NCBI GenBank assembly: GCA_049289295.1
Contig: JBATLL010000102.1
Span: 62,001-126,000, forward strand
Direction: 5' to 3'
DNA length: 64,000 nucleotides
Source of the DNA: BOKV01 sp049289295
Lineage (GTDB): Bacteria; Pseudomonadota; Alphaproteobacteria; Rhizobiales; Rhizobiaceae
The notes under the pieces were generated by a model. That model did no database searches. It was given only the letters and a program-made list of their open reading frames with translations, and had not been told where the DNA came from. The stretch's first letter is position 1; every line of letters starts with the position of its first letter. The position numbers and the translations under genes are program-made. Of the stretch, positions 9,045 through 17,919 are shown in pieces.

Positions 9045-10505
9045 TCATGCCTGCAGGCGCAGGTCTTCGCCCTGGCCCGAATGCTCATGGTAGAAGCGGA
9101 TCATCAGATTGCGCGCAACGGTCCCGCGATAGGTTGCCGAGGCCCGCCAATCGGTCAGCGGCGTGAAGTCCTCCGCCAGCCGCACAGCTGCCGAAATCAC
9201 GTTTGCCTCGTTCCAGTCCTTGCCCACCAGCGCCGCCTCTGCCAGCCCAGCGCGCTTCGGTGTTCCAGCCATGCCGCCAAAAGCGATGCAGGCATCGATC
9301 ACCTTGCCGTCTTTCACCTCAACGCATATGCCCGCAGCCACCGAGGAAATATCCTCGTCGCGGCGCTTGGATATCTTGTAGGCGGAATGAAATGCATCTG
9401 CATTGCGTCTTGGAATGATAACTTCCTCAACAAATTCAGATGTCTGCCGGTCTTGCTTACCATATTCAATGAAGTATTTCTCGAGCAGGACCTCGCGCCG
9501 TTCCTTGCCCTTGCGCAAGATAACCGAAGCACCCAGCGCGATCAGCACGGGTGGTGTGTCGCCAATCGGGGAACCATTGGCAATGTTGCCGCCGACAGTC
9601 CCCATGTTGCGAACCTGCCATCCGCCGATGCGCCGCCAATATTCGCCAAGATGCGGATACTCGGCAAGGATTGCCGCCTCGGCCTGCGTGTAGGTCACGC
9701 CTGCGCCAAGCCGGATGGCATCCCTGTCTTCGCTGATTTTCTGCAACCCGCCCAGATGGCCGATGAAAACCGCCGGGGAGATGTTGCGCATGAACTTGGT
9801 GATCCACAGGCCGACATCGGTGGAGCCGGCAACGATGGTGGCATCAGGATTTTCCACCAGCACCTGTGCAAGGTCATCGACATTGCCGGGCAGGATGGCG
9901 CGTTCGCCACCCTTTGCAACTTCGACGCGCTTGCCATCATTCATGGCCGTCAACTGCGCAATGACGCTATCGCGTTCGTGGACGAGCGCGTCCATCGCCT
10001 GCCCGCCTGCCCTGGCTGCTGACTGGGCCGCGGCAATGATCGGCTCGTAGCCGGTGCAGCGGCAAAGATTGCCCTGGAGTGCCGTTTCGATTTCGGCCAC
10101 CGTCGGATCGACATTCTGCATCCACAGCGCATAGAGCGACATGACGAAGCCGGGCGTGCAGAAGCCGCACTGGCTGCCATGATGATCGACAAGCGCCTGC
10201 TGGACCGGGTGAAGCTGCCCATCGGCTGCCGCGACATGCTCCACGCTCACAACATGGCATCCATCGACGGAAGGCAGCAACCGGATGCAGGCATTCACCG
10301 CTTCGTAGCGAAGCGTTTCCCCGCACAAACGCCCGACAAGGACCGTGCAGGCACCGCAGTCGCCTTCCGCACAGCCTTCCTTGGTGCCGGTAAGGCGTCG
10401 GTTCAGCCGCAGATAGTCGAGCAGCGTGTCGGAAGGTCCGGCATCGCTGATCGCGACACTTTTCCCGTTGAGAAGGAAACGGATTTCCTTTCTTGCCTCA
10501 GCCAT
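9045..10505 (-). CDS. xdhA: Xanthine dehydrogenase small subunit (2Fe-2S and FAD)
   Basis: The 486-residue subunit carries two [2Fe-2S] clusters and FAD. The plant-type cluster ligands are in GCAEGDCGACTVLVG near residue 44, and the second cluster is formed by CGFCTPGF and NLCRCTGY near residues 113 and 147. An FAD-binding molybdopterin-dehydrogenase domain follows (AGSTDVGLWITK near 225, GTVGGNIANGSPIGD near 300). It passes electrons from XdhB to NAD+. It begins three bases after the uraH stop, so the three genes are translationally close. Confidence 0.95.
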   Translation of the reverse strand: MAEARKEIRFLLNGKSVAISDAGPSDTLLDYLRLNRRLTGTKEGCAEGDCGACTVLVGRLCGETLRYEAVNACIRLLPSVDGCHVVSVEHVAAADGQLHPVQQALVDHHGSQCGFCTPGFVMSLYALWMQNVDPTVAEIETALQGNLCRCTGYEPIIAAAQSAARAGGQAMDALVHERDSVIAQLTAMNDGKRVEVAKGGERAILPGNVDDLAQVLVENPDATIVAGSTDVGLWITKFMRNISPAVFIGHLGGLQKISEDRDAIRLGAGVTYTQAEAAILAEYPHLGEYWRRIGGWQVRNMGTVGGNIANGSPIGDTPPVLIALGASVILRKGKERREVLLEKYFIEYGKQDRQTSEFVEEVIIPRRNADAFHSAYKISKRRDEDISSVAAGICVEVKDGKVIDACIAFGGMAGTPKRAGLAEAALVGKDWNEANVISAAVRLAEDFTPLTDWRASATYRGTVARNLMIRFYHEHSGQGEDLRLQA

Positions 10506-10508
10506 GGC

Positions 10509-10892
10509 TCAACTCCCGCGATAGGTTGAAAATCCGTAAGGAGAAAGCAGCAGCGGCACATGGTAATGCGCCTCGCCGTCGGAGCTTCCAAAACGGATCG
10601 GGATTTCATCAAGAAAGAGGAATGCGTCCTTGCCGTCCACCAGCCCGTGCTTCTTGAGATAGTCGCCCGCTGAAAACACCAGCAGGTACTGGCCGGGCGT
10701 GAAATGCCCCTTGGCCAGGATCGGACCATCCGTGCGCCCGTCCGAATTGGTGACCGCACTGGCGATCTCGACCTGCTTGCCTTCTGATATCCGGTAAAGC
10801 GTGACCGGAATGCCCTCGGCAGGACAGCCACGCGCCGTATCAAGAACGTGTGTGGTTAGGTAGCCGCTCCCCGCGGACATATTGGTACCCAT
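10509..10892 (-). CDS. uraH: 5-Hydroxyisourate hydrolase (transthyretin-like)
   Basis: The 127-residue HIU hydrolase acts after urate oxidation, turning 5-hydroxyisourate into OHCU. Diagnostic features are the N-terminal YLTTHVLDTARG, central NSDGRTDGP, and the exact C-terminal signature YRGS. The start at 10892 is supported by a GGGAGGAG box about nine bases upstream. It is the first gene of the minus-strand purine operon and is divergent from puuE. The preceding enzyme, urate oxidase, is not encoded in the window. Confidence 0.95.
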   Translation of the reverse strand: MGTNMSAGSGYLTTHVLDTARGCPAEGIPVTLYRISEGKQVEIASAVTNSDGRTDGPILAKGHFTPGQYLLVFSAGDYLKKHGLVDGKDAFLFLDEIPIRFGSSDGEAHYHVPLLLSPYGFSTYRGS

Positions 10893-11023
10893 TGTCCCGA
10901 ACTCCTCCCTTCAAGCAATGGCCCAGCAGCATACTTTGCAAGCCGCAGAAAACTTACTGCCTGGTCAAAAAATGCGATAGGGGATTAAGCAACCTGATTG
11001 GCGATGACGAAACCGGGCTGCGA

Positions 11024-11039
11024 ATTGAACACATTCAAT
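11024..11039. promoter_or_regulatory. Palindrome in the uraH/puuE divergent promoter region
   Basis: In the 208-base gap between uraH (minus) and puuE (plus) the sequence ATTGAACACATTCAAT forms 6-base inverted arms around a 4-base spacer. It is followed by a T-rich run. Its position 62 bases upstream of puuE suggests an operator for a purine-responsive regulator. That is inference; no regulator gene for purine breakdown is present nearby. Confidence 0.45.
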
Positions 11040-11100
11040 ATTTTTTTGATAATCTGGTACCATTCTTACGTTATTCTGCAAAAACAGGCAGGCGCGAACG

Positions 11101-12549
11101 GTGGCCAAGATGCGATATCCTAGAAATTTCAGGGGTTACGGTAGGGCTGGAATCAACCCGCAATGGCCTGGCAAAGCCCGCATAGCAGTCCAGTTCGTGA
11201 TCAATTACGAAGAAGGCGGCGAGAACTGCATCCTGCATGGCGACAAGGCCTCCGAAGCGTTCCTGTCGGAAATCACCGCAGCTCAGCCATGGCCGGGAAT
11301 GCGCCACTGGAACATGGAATCCATCTACGATTACGGCGCGCGCGCCGGGTTCTGGCGGCTGCACCGCCTGTTCACCACAATGAAGATCCCGGCCACGGTT
11401 TATGGTGTGGCAAGCGCGCTGGAGCGTGCCCCTGAACAGGTCGCTGCGATGCAGGAAGCTGGCTGGGAAGTCGCCTCGCACGGCCTCAAATGGATTGATT
11501 ACCGCGATTATCTGCCAGCCGAGGAACAAAAGCACATCAACTCGGCCATCGCCATCCACACAGCGGTAACTGGCGAACGCCCGACAGGTTGGTACACCGG
11601 CAGATGTTCGCTCAATACGGTTGATCTGGTCGCGCGCACCGGCGGTTTTGCCTGGTGTTCGGACACTTATGACGATGATTTGCCGTACTGGTACGATGCC
11701 CACCTTTCCGGCAAGAACGCCCAGAACAACGGCGAACCGCTGCTCATCATCCCCTACACGCTTGACGCCAATGACATGCGTTTTGCCATACCGGCGGGCT
11801 ATGATCACGGCGAACCCTTCTACCAGTATCTGAAGGATGCCTTTGACGCACTCTACCGCGAAGGCGGAGAAGGAGCACCGAAGATGATGTCGATTGGCCT
11901 GCATTGCCGCCTGATCGGCAGGCCAGGCCGTATCGAGGCGCTTCGCCGCTTCATGGAATATGCCGCTTCACACAAGCGCGTCTGGTTCCCGCGCCGCATC
12001 GACATTGCCGAACACTGGCGCAAGGTCCACCCCTACAAGCCATCGCTTTGTCCTAGTCGCCTGGAAAAGAGGGAATTCGTCGAGCGCTTCGGCGGCGTCT
12101 TCGAGCATTCTGCCTGGATCGCGGAAGGCGCATTCGCCCGCGAACTGGGCCCAGCGCACGATTCTGCAATCGGGTTGCACTCGGCACTCGCTCGGATTTT
12201 CCGTACAGCCTCGCGCAAGGATCGCCTGAAGGTCCTTCTGGCCCACCCCGATCTGGCTGGAAAACTGGCGCAGGCCAAGCGCCTGACGAAGGAATCGACC
12301 GCCGAGCAGGCATCCGCAGGCCTTGACCGTCTCACGGACAAGGAACGCAAGACATTCACGCAACTCAACACCGCCTATGTCGAGAAATTCGGCTTCCCCT
12401 TCATCATCGCGGTGAAGGGCCTGAGCAAGACCGACATCCTCAAGGCGTTCAAGACCAGGATATCCAACGACGCCGATACGGAATTCGACACTGCCTGCAA
12501 ACAGGTCGAACGCATCGCGCTTCTGCGGCTCAAGGACATGCTGCCGTAA
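11101..12549 (+). CDS. puuE: Bifunctional allantoinase PuuE / OHCU decarboxylase fusion
   Basis: The 482-residue protein fuses two purine-degradation enzymes. Residues 1 to about 310 are a polysaccharide-deacetylase-type allantoinase (YPRNFRGYGR, AVQFVINYEEGGE, WEVASHGLKWIDY, GWYTGRCSLNT), which opens allantoin to allantoate. Residues from about 315 match OHCU decarboxylase (FGGVFEHSAWIAEGAF, LLAHPDLAGKLA, LNTAYVEKFGFPFIIAVKG), which makes S-allantoin. The start may be GTG at 11101 or ATG at 11110; neither has a strong Shine-Dalgarno box. The two activities are consecutive, so the fusion is functionally logical. The ureidoglycine aminohydrolase gene follows after 16 bases. Confidence 0.93.
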   Translation: MAKMRYPRNFRGYGRAGINPQWPGKARIAVQFVINYEEGGENCILHGDKASEAFLSEITAAQPWPGMRHWNMESIYDYGARAGFWRLHRLFTTMKIPATVYGVASALERAPEQVAAMQEAGWEVASHGLKWIDYRDYLPAEEQKHINSAIAIHTAVTGERPTGWYTGRCSLNTVDLVARTGGFAWCSDTYDDDLPYWYDAHLSGKNAQNNGEPLLIIPYTLDANDMRFAIPAGYDHGEPFYQYLKDAFDALYREGGEGAPKMMSIGLHCRLIGRPGRIEALRRFMEYAASHKRVWFPRRIDIAEHWRKVHPYKPSLCPSRLEKREFVERFGGVFEHSAWIAEGAFARELGPAHDSAIGLHSALARIFRTASRKDRLKVLLAHPDLAGKLAQAKRLTKESTAEQASAGLDRLTDKERKTFTQLNTAYVEKFGFPFIIAVKGLSKTDILKAFKTRISNDADTEFDTACKQVERIALLRLKDMLP

Positions 12550-12565
12550 CGGCGGGAGTTTTCAG

Positions 12566-13387
12566 ATGACAAGCTATTCCAAACCGATTGGCGGATTGCC
12601 ACCCCAGAACCAGCTGATGACAGATCGGGCGGTCTTCACCGATGCCTACGCCTTCATCCCAAAGGGCGTGATGCGCGATATCGTCACCAGCTATCTTCCG
12701 CACTGGAACAATACCAGGGCATGGATTATCGCCCGCCCCCTTTCGGGTTTTGCCGAGACCTTTTCCCAGTACATCATGGAAGTGAGCCCTGGCGGCGGCA
12801 GCACAAGTCCGGAACCGGATGAGCAGGCGCAGGGCGTTCTCTTCGTCGTCGATGGAACGGTCAAACTGACACTGGCTGGAACCGTACACACCATGGAGCC
12901 GGGTGGCTACGCCTATATCCCCGCAGGCATGTACTGGTCGCTTGCGAACGACGGACAGGTCCCTGCGACGTTTCACTGGGTCCGCAAGGCCTACGAGGCG
13001 GTGGAAGGCATTGAAAAGCCGCAGGCATTCGTCACGCGCGATGCCGACGTAGAACCGATCGCCATGCCGGGAACACAGGGCAGATGGTCAACGACGCGCT
13101 TTGCCGATCCTTCTGACCTGCGTCACGACATGCATGTCAACATCGTCAACTTCGAACCGGGCGGCATCATCCCCTTCGCCGAAACCCATGTCATGGAGCA
13201 TGGGCTTTTCGTGCTGGAGGGCCAGGCCGTCTACCGGCTCAACAATGACTGGGTCGAAGTCGAAGCCGGTGATTTCATGTGGCTGCGCGCCTTCTGCCCG
13301 CAAGGCTGCTACGCAGGGGGACCGGGGCGGTTCCGCTACCTTCTCTACAAGGACGTGAACCGCCATCCGAAACTGTGGAACCGCTGA
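12566..13387 (+). CDS. allE: (S)-ureidoglycine aminohydrolase, bicupin
   Basis: The 273-residue two-domain cupin hydrolyses (S)-ureidoglycine to (S)-ureidoglycolate and ammonia. Cupin segments are GVLFVVDGTVKLTLAG with GGYAYIPAGMYW in the first domain, and MHVNIVNFEPGGIIPFAETHVMEHGLFVLEGQAVYRLN with GDFMWLRAFCPQGCYAGG in the second. The second domain carries the Mn-binding His/Glu pattern. The name ylbA/allE is used for this family. Ureidoglycolate is one step from glyoxylate, the substrate of the neighbouring bhc genes. The stop lies four bases from the convergent bhcD stop. Confidence 0.92.
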   Translation: MTSYSKPIGGLPPQNQLMTDRAVFTDAYAFIPKGVMRDIVTSYLPHWNNTRAWIIARPLSGFAETFSQYIMEVSPGGGSTSPEPDEQAQGVLFVVDGTVKLTLAGTVHTMEPGGYAYIPAGMYWSLANDGQVPATFHWVRKAYEAVEGIEKPQAFVTRDADVEPIAMPGTQGRWSTTRFADPSDLRHDMHVNIVNFEPGGIIPFAETHVMEHGLFVLEGQAVYRLNNDWVEVEAGDFMWLRAFCPQGCYAGGPGRFRYLLYKDVNRHPKLWNR

Positions 13388-13391
13388 GCGC

Positions 13392-14357
13392 CTACAGATC
13401 GATCTCTATCGCCAGGCCTCTGGCAAGGGCGATATCGGCTGCGACTGATGCGACCGCAAGATCCTGCAACCCTATGCCTGTGCCATCGAAAAGGGTGATC
13501 TGATTGTCGTTCTCACGGCCGGGATGATCGCCATTGATCACTTCGCCAATTGGCGTGATCGCCGTTTCGTTGATCAGGCCGCGCGCAATGGCATGCTGGC
13601 ATTCGCCGATGGAGATCGACTGCGCAACCTCGTCGGTAAACAGCAGGGCCGCTTCCACGAGTTCGGCTTCCACCTCCTGCTTGCCCTTCGTATCGGTTCC
13701 CATGCACGCCAGGTGCGTTCCCGGCTTGATCTGGGTGCGCGTGAGGATAGGCGCAAAGCTTGAGGTGATCGTGATGATCACGTCCGATTCCGCGCCAAGC
13801 CCGTCGAGATCGACTGCTTCAAACGGCAGACCGGCCTCATTGGCCGTTGTCTCCAGGCGCGACAGCATCTCCGGATGGAAGTTCCAGCCCACAACCTTCT
13901 CGAAATTGCGCTGCTCGAGTGCCGCGCGCATCTGGAAGGCAGACTGGAAACCTGCACCCACCATGCCAAGCACCTTGGAATCCTTTCGCGCCAGATGCTT
14001 GATCGAGACGGCCGACGCCGCTGCAGTGCGAACCGCAGTGAGGTAATTGCCGCCAACCATGGCTTTAGGCCTGCCTGTATCTGGATCGAAAAGGAAGACC
14101 GTGGACTGGTGGTTCGTGAGCCCCTTCTTTTCATTGCCCGGCCAATAGCCACCGGACTTGAGCCCCAGCACCAGCCCGGCCCTGTCAAAGCCCGACTTGA
14201 AGCCATAAAGCGCGTCGGCGTGGCCGATAGCCTCGCGGATGACCGCAAAATTCCAGGCATCCCCCTTGGCCATCGCGCCGAACACCGCCTCGACCGCGCT
14301 GAACGCTTCCGCGCGGCCGATGATGTCGCGGCAGGTTTCTTCCTTGACGATGATCAT
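13392..14357 (-). CDS. bhcD: Iminosuccinate reductase of the beta-hydroxyaspartate cycle
   Basis: The 321-residue ornithine cyclodeaminase/mu-crystallin family protein is assigned as BhcD, which reduces iminosuccinate to aspartate. The Rossmann segment is KVLGMVGAGFQSAFQMRAA near residue 135; GGNYLTAVRTAAASA near 103 is typical of the family. Alone it could be a cyclodeaminase or alanine dehydrogenase, but its place as the last gene after bhcA, bhcB and bhcC makes BhcD the clear choice. It begins 16 bases after the bhcC stop. Confidence 0.9.
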   Translation of the reverse strand: MIIVKEETCRDIIGRAEAFSAVEAVFGAMAKGDAWNFAVIREAIGHADALYGFKSGFDRAGLVLGLKSGGYWPGNEKKGLTNHQSTVFLFDPDTGRPKAMVGGNYLTAVRTAAASAVSIKHLARKDSKVLGMVGAGFQSAFQMRAALEQRNFEKVVGWNFHPEMLSRLETTANEAGLPFEAVDLDGLGAESDVIITITSSFAPILTRTQIKPGTHLACMGTDTKGKQEVEAELVEAALLFTDEVAQSISIGECQHAIARGLINETAITPIGEVINGDHPGRENDNQITLFDGTGIGLQDLAVASVAADIALARGLAIEIDL

Positions 14358-14373
14358 GCCTGTTTCCCCGCCC

Positions 14374-15537
14374 TCAATAGGCCTTGCCGCGCGCCGATAC
14401 CGGCCACAGTGTTTCTACCTTGCCGTTGCGCACGCCGACATACCAGTCATGCACATTGCAGGTCGGGTCGCAGTGTCCGGGCACAAGGCGCAGCTTGTCA
14501 TTGACCTTGAGAACACCGCCGGTATCCTCGACCACGCCATGCTCATCCGAGCACTTGATGTACTTCACGTCCGTACGACCGAAGACGACCGGCAGGCCGC
14601 TGTCCACCGACTGGGCCTTGAGGCCGGCATCGACAATTGCCTTGTCAGCCTTTGCATGGCTCATCACCGATGTGAGGATGAAGAGGGAGTTTTCCCATTC
14701 GCCCTGGTCGATCCGCTTGCCGTCCTTGTCCAGGATGCGGCCATAATCGGCATCCATGAAGGCATAGGAACCGCACTGCAATTCATTGTAGACGCCTGAA
14801 TTGCTCTCGAAATAATAGGAGCCGGTTCCCCCGCCGCTGACCAGTTCGGGCGGCAGACCCGCTGCCTTGAGCCCGTCCACGGCATCCTTGACCATGGCAA
14901 TGGCAGTATCGAGCTTCGCCTTGCGATCCTCATACTTGTCCATGTGCTGCATGGCACCCTGATAGGCCTGGATTCCAGTGAACTTGAGGTTTGGCGCCGC
15001 GTCGATTGCCTTGGCAATGTCCACGACTGCCTGCGTCGTCGTCACACCACAGCGACCAGCGCCGCAATCGATCTCGATGAAGCATTCCAGCTGCGTACCA
15101 TGACGCACGGCGGCTGCGGAAAGTTCAGCGACGTTGTCGATATCATCCACGCAGACAATGGTTCGCGCACCAAGCTTCGGCAGGCGCGCCAGCCGGTCGA
15201 TCTTCGCAGGATCGCGGACCTGGTTGGAGACCAGAACATCCTTGATGCCACCACGGGCGAACACTTCTGCCTCGCTGACCTTCTGGCAGCAAACGCCGAC
15301 CGATCCACCAAGCTTTTCCTGCAGCTTGGCGACATCGACGGACTTGTGCATCTTGCCATGGACGCGATGGCGCATGCCATGCGCCTTTGCATAGTCGCCC
15401 ATCTTCTTGATATTGCGCTCAAGGGCATCGAGATCGAGGATCAGACAGGGAGTCTGGATATCCTTCTCATCCATGCCCGGCACCGCCGGCACGTCAAAGC
15501 CAACTTCCAGATCACCGATTTTTGCTGGTGCGTTCAT
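14374..15537 (-). CDS. bhcC: beta-Hydroxyaspartate aldolase
   Basis: The 387-residue PLP enzyme of the D-threonine aldolase-like (alanine racemase fold) family joins glycine and glyoxylate to erythro-beta-hydroxyaspartate. The N-terminal TPCLILDLDALERNIKKM region and HRVHGKMHKSVDVAKLQ hold the PLP-binding lysine, and the metal-binding end is HGVVEDT then LRLVPGHCDPTCNVHD (His and Cys). The ATG at 15537 is chosen because AGGAGG lies six bases upstream; the longer frame overlaps bhcB. Its position between bhcB and bhcD supports the call. Confidence 0.93.
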   Translation of the reverse strand: MNAPAKIGDLEVGFDVPAVPGMDEKDIQTPCLILDLDALERNIKKMGDYAKAHGMRHRVHGKMHKSVDVAKLQEKLGGSVGVCCQKVSEAEVFARGGIKDVLVSNQVRDPAKIDRLARLPKLGARTIVCVDDIDNVAELSAAAVRHGTQLECFIEIDCGAGRCGVTTTQAVVDIAKAIDAAPNLKFTGIQAYQGAMQHMDKYEDRKAKLDTAIAMVKDAVDGLKAAGLPPELVSGGGTGSYYFESNSGVYNELQCGSYAFMDADYGRILDKDGKRIDQGEWENSLFILTSVMSHAKADKAIVDAGLKAQSVDSGLPVVFGRTDVKYIKCSDEHGVVEDTGGVLKVNDKLRLVPGHCDPTCNVHDWYVGVRNGKVETLWPVSARGKAY

Positions 15538-15551
15538 GATCTTCCTCCTGT

Positions 15552-16505
15552 TCAAGACATCCAGGGCAGTTTGTCGAGATCGACATTGCCGCCAGTAATA
15601 ATGACGCCGACACGCTTGCCGGCAAATAGCTCACGGTTCTTCAAGATGGTGGCCAGAGGCACGGCGCTCGACGGTTCCATGACGATCTTCATGCGCTTCC
15701 AGATCGTCTTCATAGCATCAACGATTTCACTCTCTGATGCCGTTAGGATATCTGTCACATGATTGCTGACAAAATGCCAGGTCAGTTCCTTGAGCGGCAC
15801 TTTCAGCCCGTCCGCCACCGTCTCCGGTGCATCGTCGGCAATGATATGCCCTGCCTTGAAACTGCGATAGGCGTCATCTGCCTGTTCCGGCTCTGCCGCA
15901 TAGACCTTCACGCCTGGCGCGATGTTGGAAAGCGTCAGGCACGTGCCCGAAATCATGCCACCCCCGCCAATTGGCGCGATAACCGCGTCAAGTCCTTCGA
16001 CCTGCTCGTTGAGTTCGCGCGAACAGGTACCCTGCCCGGCAATCACGCGCGGATCATTGTAGGGGTGCACGAATTCCGCGCCTGTCTCGGCAACGACTTC
16101 GGCAAACACCGCCTCGCGGCTCGTGGTTGACGGCTCGCATTCCACAACCCGCCCGCCATAACCGATGACGGCATCCTTCTTCGCCTGCGGCGCCGTGCGC
16201 GGCATGACCACCGTGCAGGGAATTCCCCTTCGTCCCGCAGCATAGGAAAGCGACAGGCCATGATTGCCGGACGAATGCGTGGCAACGCCCTTCTTCGCCA
16301 TTTCCGGCGACAGGCCGAACACCGCGTTGGACGCCCCGCGCGCCTTGAAGGCTGCTGCCTTCTGGAAATTCTCGCACTTGAAGAACAGCTCCGCCCCTGT
16401 CAGGGCGTTGAGATAGCTCGATGTCAGCACCGGCGTGCGGTGGATATAGGGCTTGATGCGTTCATGTGCTGCCATCACATCGTTAAAAGTCGGGATGATC
16501 ATCAT
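15552..16505 (-). CDS. bhcB: beta-Hydroxyaspartate dehydratase
   Basis: The 317-residue serine/threonine dehydratase-like PLP enzyme removes water from beta-hydroxyaspartate to give iminosuccinate. PLP lysine lies in KAAAFKARGASNAV near residue 58, HSSGNHGLSLSYAA follows, and the phosphate-binding glycine loop is APIGGGGMISG near 185. The start at 16505 (MMIIPTFNDV) was preferred; the upstream in-frame extension overlaps bhcA. It lies 46 bases after bhcA and 14 before bhcC. Confidence 0.92.
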   Translation of the reverse strand: MMIIPTFNDVMAAHERIKPYIHRTPVLTSSYLNALTGAELFFKCENFQKAAAFKARGASNAVFGLSPEMAKKGVATHSSGNHGLSLSYAAGRRGIPCTVVMPRTAPQAKKDAVIGYGGRVVECEPSTTSREAVFAEVVAETGAEFVHPYNDPRVIAGQGTCSRELNEQVEGLDAVIAPIGGGGMISGTCLTLSNIAPGVKVYAAEPEQADDAYRSFKAGHIIADDAPETVADGLKVPLKELTWHFVSNHVTDILTASESEIVDAMKTIWKRMKIVMEPSSAVPLATILKNRELFAGKRVGVIITGGNVDLDKLPWMS

Positions 16506-16551
16506 GTGTGTCCGTTTGTATGTTCCCAGATTTGGCTTGCGCCAGATTGCA

Positions 16552-17742
16552 TCAGGCCGCAGCCGCCTGTTTCCGGCTTGCGCTGCCCCGATAATATTCC
16601 TGCGCAGCAGCAACACCTGACCCAAGCTTCACCGGCATGCCGAGGTCGGCCATGACCATTTCCGCTGCCGATATGCCCGATAGTGCCATCACGTCAGTCA
16701 TCATGCCCAGGTGCCCGATACGGAAAACCTTGCCAGCAACTTCGCCGAGACCGGTGCCGAATGCAACGCCATACCTGGTGGCAGCCAGCGAAACGAAGTC
16801 ATTTCCGTTGAAGCCCTTGGGAACCAGGATCGCGCTGACAGTTTCGGAACAGATGTCTGGTGAAACCGCGCACAGCTTCATGCCCCAGCCAGCCACGGCG
16901 CGACGAACACCTTCCGCAATGCGGTGATGACGGGCAAAGACATTCTCGAGCCCTTCCGTCTCGATCATCCTGATCGCATGGTCGAGCCCGCGAATGAGGC
17001 TGACTGGCGGCGTATAGGGAAAACCGCCATTGGCATTGGTTTTCAGCATGTCGCGGAAATCGAAGAAGCAGCGATGCGACTTCGCGCTCTTCATGTTTTC
17101 CAGCGCCTTCTGGCTGATCCCCAGGATCGAAAGCCCGGCTGGCAGCATGAATCCCTTCTGCGAGCCGGTAATGGCAATGTCGACGCCCCACTCATCCATG
17201 CGGAAATCCATCGAGGCAATGGAACTGACGCCATCAACCAGCAGCAGCGCTGGATGTTTCGCAGCTTCAATGGCACGCCGAACCGCCGCAATATCGCTGC
17301 GAACACCGGTAGCCGTTTCGTTGTGCGTGACGAGAACCGCTCTGATCTTGTGAGCTGTGTCAGCCTTGAGAACCTTTTCAAAGGCTCCAAACGGCGCTGC
17401 TTCACCCCATGGCGCTTCAATGACCTCGACATCGAGCCCATGACGCTGGCACATGTCTATCCAGCGATGGGAAAACATGCCGTGGCGCGCTGCCAGAATC
17501 TTGTCGCCCGGCGACAGCGTATTGGTGATCGCTGCTTCCCAGGCACCGGTTCCCGTTGCCGGAAAAACCACTGCTTCGCCGCTCTGCGTCTTGAGAATGC
17601 GCTTGATGCCGGCAAGCACCGGCTTCAGCATTTCGACAAAGACTGGCGAACGGTGGTCGATGGTCGGAAAATCGATGGCCCGGCGCAGTTCGTCCGGTAT
17701 GTTCGTGGGGCCGGGTATGAAAACCGGGTTCTGCGATGACAT
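16552..17742 (-). CDS. bhcA: Aspartate-glyoxylate aminotransferase
   Basis: The 396-residue class V aminotransferase of the alanine/serine-glyoxylate type is assigned as BhcA, which converts glyoxylate plus aspartate to glycine plus oxaloacetate. Family segments are FIPGPTNIP at the start, FPATGTGAWEAA near residue 60, LVDGVSSIASMDFRMDEWGVDI near 167, and the PLP lysine in GSQKGFMLPAG near 195. It is the first gene of the bhcABCD operon, divergent from bhcR across 177 bases that contain two palindromes. Confidence 0.93.
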   Translation of the reverse strand: MSSQNPVFIPGPTNIPDELRRAIDFPTIDHRSPVFVEMLKPVLAGIKRILKTQSGEAVVFPATGTGAWEAAITNTLSPGDKILAARHGMFSHRWIDMCQRHGLDVEVIEAPWGEAAPFGAFEKVLKADTAHKIRAVLVTHNETATGVRSDIAAVRRAIEAAKHPALLLVDGVSSIASMDFRMDEWGVDIAITGSQKGFMLPAGLSILGISQKALENMKSAKSHRCFFDFRDMLKTNANGGFPYTPPVSLIRGLDHAIRMIETEGLENVFARHHRIAEGVRRAVAGWGMKLCAVSPDICSETVSAILVPKGFNGNDFVSLAATRYGVAFGTGLGEVAGKVFRIGHLGMMTDVMALSGISAAEMVMADLGMPVKLGSGVAAAQEYYRGSASRKQAAAA

Positions 17743-17812
17743 TGGCCTGCTCCGTCACTGGAATTTTCTGCTTCCCCACACTAGGACGCCACAAGTCTGC
17801 ATGCAATTTTTT

Positions 17813-17827
17813 TGAAAAAGTTTTTCA
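17813..17827. promoter_or_regulatory. Palindrome TGAAA-N5-TTTCA, candidate BhcR site 1
   Basis: The sequence TGAAAAAGTTTTTCA is a perfect palindrome around a central G, and the symmetry extends one base each side (17812-17828). It lies 71 bases upstream of bhcA. IclR regulators commonly bind 15-base palindromes of this form, and the bhcR gene is divergent here. Binding is inferred. Confidence 0.6.
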
Positions 17828-17886
17828 ATTTTCCTTTTGTTCATCTATCCTGTTGTTTTCTAAGAAGTTTGCATTTTTTCATCTAG

Positions 17887-17901
17887 TGAAATAGAATTTC
17901 A
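17887..17901. promoter_or_regulatory. Palindrome TGAAA-N5-TTTCA, candidate BhcR site 2
   Basis: The sequence TGAAATAGAATTTCA repeats the TGAAA-N5-TTTCA pattern of 17813-17827, 74 bases further on. It lies just upstream of the bhcR start, where binding could autoregulate bhcR. An overlapping TTTCA-N5-TGAAA arrangement occupies 17877-17891. Confidence 0.5.
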
Positions 17902-17919
17902 TAAAAATGGAGTTCGGCA

